Assembly (NCBI GenBank): GCA_023430245.1
Contig: JAEZBA010000039.1
Coordinates: 1 to 6,813 of the forward strand
Direction: 5' to 3'
DNA from: Pseudomonadota bacterium
GTDB taxonomy: Bacteria > Pseudomonadota > Alphaproteobacteria > Rhizobiales > Xanthobacteraceae
Length of the DNA stretch: 6,813 nucleotides
Below, one piece after another: positions 5,845 to 6,813 of this stretch. The notes beneath the pieces are model-generated. The model ran no database searches, was not told the origin of the DNA, and worked only from the letters and a program-made list of their open reading frames with translations. The number at the start of each line of letters is the position of its first letter. The first letter of the stretch is position 1. The position numbers were made by a program, and so were the translations under genes.

Positions 5845-6813
5845 ATGACTGGCAGGCATTTGACAGGCTGGATCGGGGTTTTGCCGGCACTCGCGCTTGC
5901 CCTGACGGCTGCGCCGGCTGCGGCGCAAGGTGACGTCCGCGCGCTCACCGAAGCCTATAACCGGTCGGGGCAGGACCTGTTTCGGGCGCTCGCGGCGGCG
6001 CCGGGGAATGTCGTGATGTCCCCGCTGTCGATCGGCACCGCTATGGCAATGGTGCTCGCGGGTGCGCGCGGCGAGACCGAGGCGGAGATGCGCCAGGTGC
6101 TGCGGCATACGCTTCCGGGCGCGTCCATCGGCGATGCCAATGCGAACGCGCTTGCGGCCTTGCTGGCGACCGGCGCGCCGCCGTGCCCGGACGGCTTTAC
6201 GCTCAATGCGCGGCTGTGCCAGGCACCCGCCCCGAAAGGCGAAGATCAGCCATGCCCGCATGATGCCAATCGTGACGGCGCCCTTTGCGTCACGGATGCC
6301 AGGGACCCGAAGGCCACGCTGCGGATCGCCAATGCCCTGATGCTGGTCAATCCATCGGCGACCGTCGCGGACAGTTTTCGCGAGGCGATCCGGACAAAGT
6401 TCGGCGCCGAGATTTTTCCGGGTGCCGACCTCTCCACTGTCAATGACTGGGTGAAGGACAAGACCGCGGGCAAGATCCCGACCATCCTCGACAAGCTCAG
6501 CCCGAACGATTCCCATGTGCTGCTGAACGCGGTCTATTTCAACGCGCCTTGGGCGCATGCTTTTGCGAAAAACGCGACGCGTGACCGCGAATTCAACCTG
6601 ACCTCGACCGAAAAGGTCGAGGCGCCGACCATGCTGCAGAGCGCGGCCTTTGCAATCGAAAAAGGCGACGGCTTCCAGGCAATCCGGCTGCCTTATGCGC
6701 AGGACGGTCTGTCGATGATCGTGCTGCGGCCGGACGACATCGACGGGCTCGACAAGGTGATCGCGGGCTTCGATGCGGCAAAGCTCGACGCCCTGATGGA
6801 GGGGCTGCGCGCG
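5845..6813 (+). CDS. Secreted serpin (serine protease inhibitor family), 3' end cut by window
   Basis: The frame is open from ATG 5845 to the right edge (323 residues), and the C-terminus is missing. Residues 1-27 look like a Sec signal peptide: a basic start, hydrophobic core WIGVLPALALAL, and AAA before Q28. The mature part follows the serpin fold: NVVMSPLSIGTAMAMVLAGARGET (55-78, strand s6B through helices B and C), LRIANALMLVN (159-169, s2A), VNDWVKDKTAGKIPTILDKL (199-218, helix F region), VLLNAVYFNAPW (225-236, s3A), PTMLQ (261-265) and IRLPYAQDGLSMIVLRPDD (280-298). About 100-130 more residues would be expected, including the reactive centre loop, so target protease and inhibitory competence are unknown. 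Between helix D and s2A there is an unusual insert with four cysteines (C114, C125, C137, C148) and a calcium-loop-like motif. An exported protein with paired cysteines fits a periplasmic or extracellular location. Long frames on the opposite strand here are artefacts. Confidence 0.9.
   Translation, partial: MTGRHLTGWIGVLPALALALTAAPAAAQGDVRALTEAYNRSGQDLFRALAAAPGNVVMSPLSIGTAMAMVLAGARGETEAEMRQVLRHTLPGASIGDANANALAALLATGAPPCPDGFTLNARLCQAPAPKGEDQPCPHDANRDGALCVTDARDPKATLRIANALMLVNPSATVADSFREAIRTKFGAEIFPGADLSTVNDWVKDKTAGKIPTILDKLSPNDSHVLLNAVYFNAPWAHAFAKNATRDREFNLTSTEKVEAPTMLQSAAFAIEKGDGFQAIRLPYAQDGLSMIVLRPDDIDGLDKVIAGFDAAKLDALMEGLRA

Noticed and set aside
5667..5933. A small + strand open frame overlapping the serpin start.
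   Set aside because: It is a different frame from the serpin, has no ribosome site and shows no recognisable features.
5671..6558. A 295-codon minus-strand open frame across the serpin region.
   Set aside because: Its translation is Arg-rich and unlike any family I know, while the + strand frame from 5845 gives a clear signal peptide, serpin motifs and a strong ribosome site.

Overview
The window looks like chromosomal DNA from an alphaproteobacterium, most likely order Hyphomicrobiales (the Bradyrhizobium/Rhodopseudomonas/Xanthobacteraceae neighbourhood). The basis is high GC by eye, strong G/C preference at third codon positions, a cvpA-purF pair followed on the same strand by a short-chain dehydrogenase, and FixJ/CheY-like stand-alone receivers. 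This placement is inference from gene content and sequence style; no search was run.

Layout, left to right. (1) The 3' half of a D-aminoacylase-type amidohydrolase on the + strand, cut by the left edge (to 778). (2) A 137-bp spacer, then a + strand orphan receiver-domain protein (916-1404) with no output domain. (3) A convergent junction of 32 bp, then a minus-strand block of five genes which in transcription order are cvpA (5610-4948), purF (4941-3427), a CheY-like receiver (3266-2883), a PaiB-family FMN-binding protein (2874-2233) and an SDR oxidoreductase (2177-1437). cvpA and purF are 6 bp apart, and the receiver and paiB-like genes 8 bp apart, so these two pairs are probably co-transcribed. 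Between the pairs lies 160 bp holding a hairpin just after purF and a promoter-like motif for the receiver. (4) A 234-bp divergent spacer with several inverted and direct repeats. (5) A + strand gene that runs off the right edge (5845 onward), encoding a secreted serpin.

How the genes fit together. PurF performs the committed step of de novo purine synthesis, and CvpA is its frequent membrane-protein neighbour. The receiver plus PaiB-like pair looks like a small regulatory module placed between purF and the SDR. The D-aminoacylase and the first receiver are separate units.

The most interesting item is the serpin. Serpins are uncommon in bacteria, and this one carries a four-cysteine insert of about 40-50 residues before strand s2A. 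The insert contains a stretch (DANRDGALCVTD) that fits the spacing of an EF-hand/dockerin-type calcium loop. The reactive centre loop lies beyond the window, so inhibitory activity cannot be judged. No RNA genes, CRISPR arrays, insertion sequences or attachment sites were seen.
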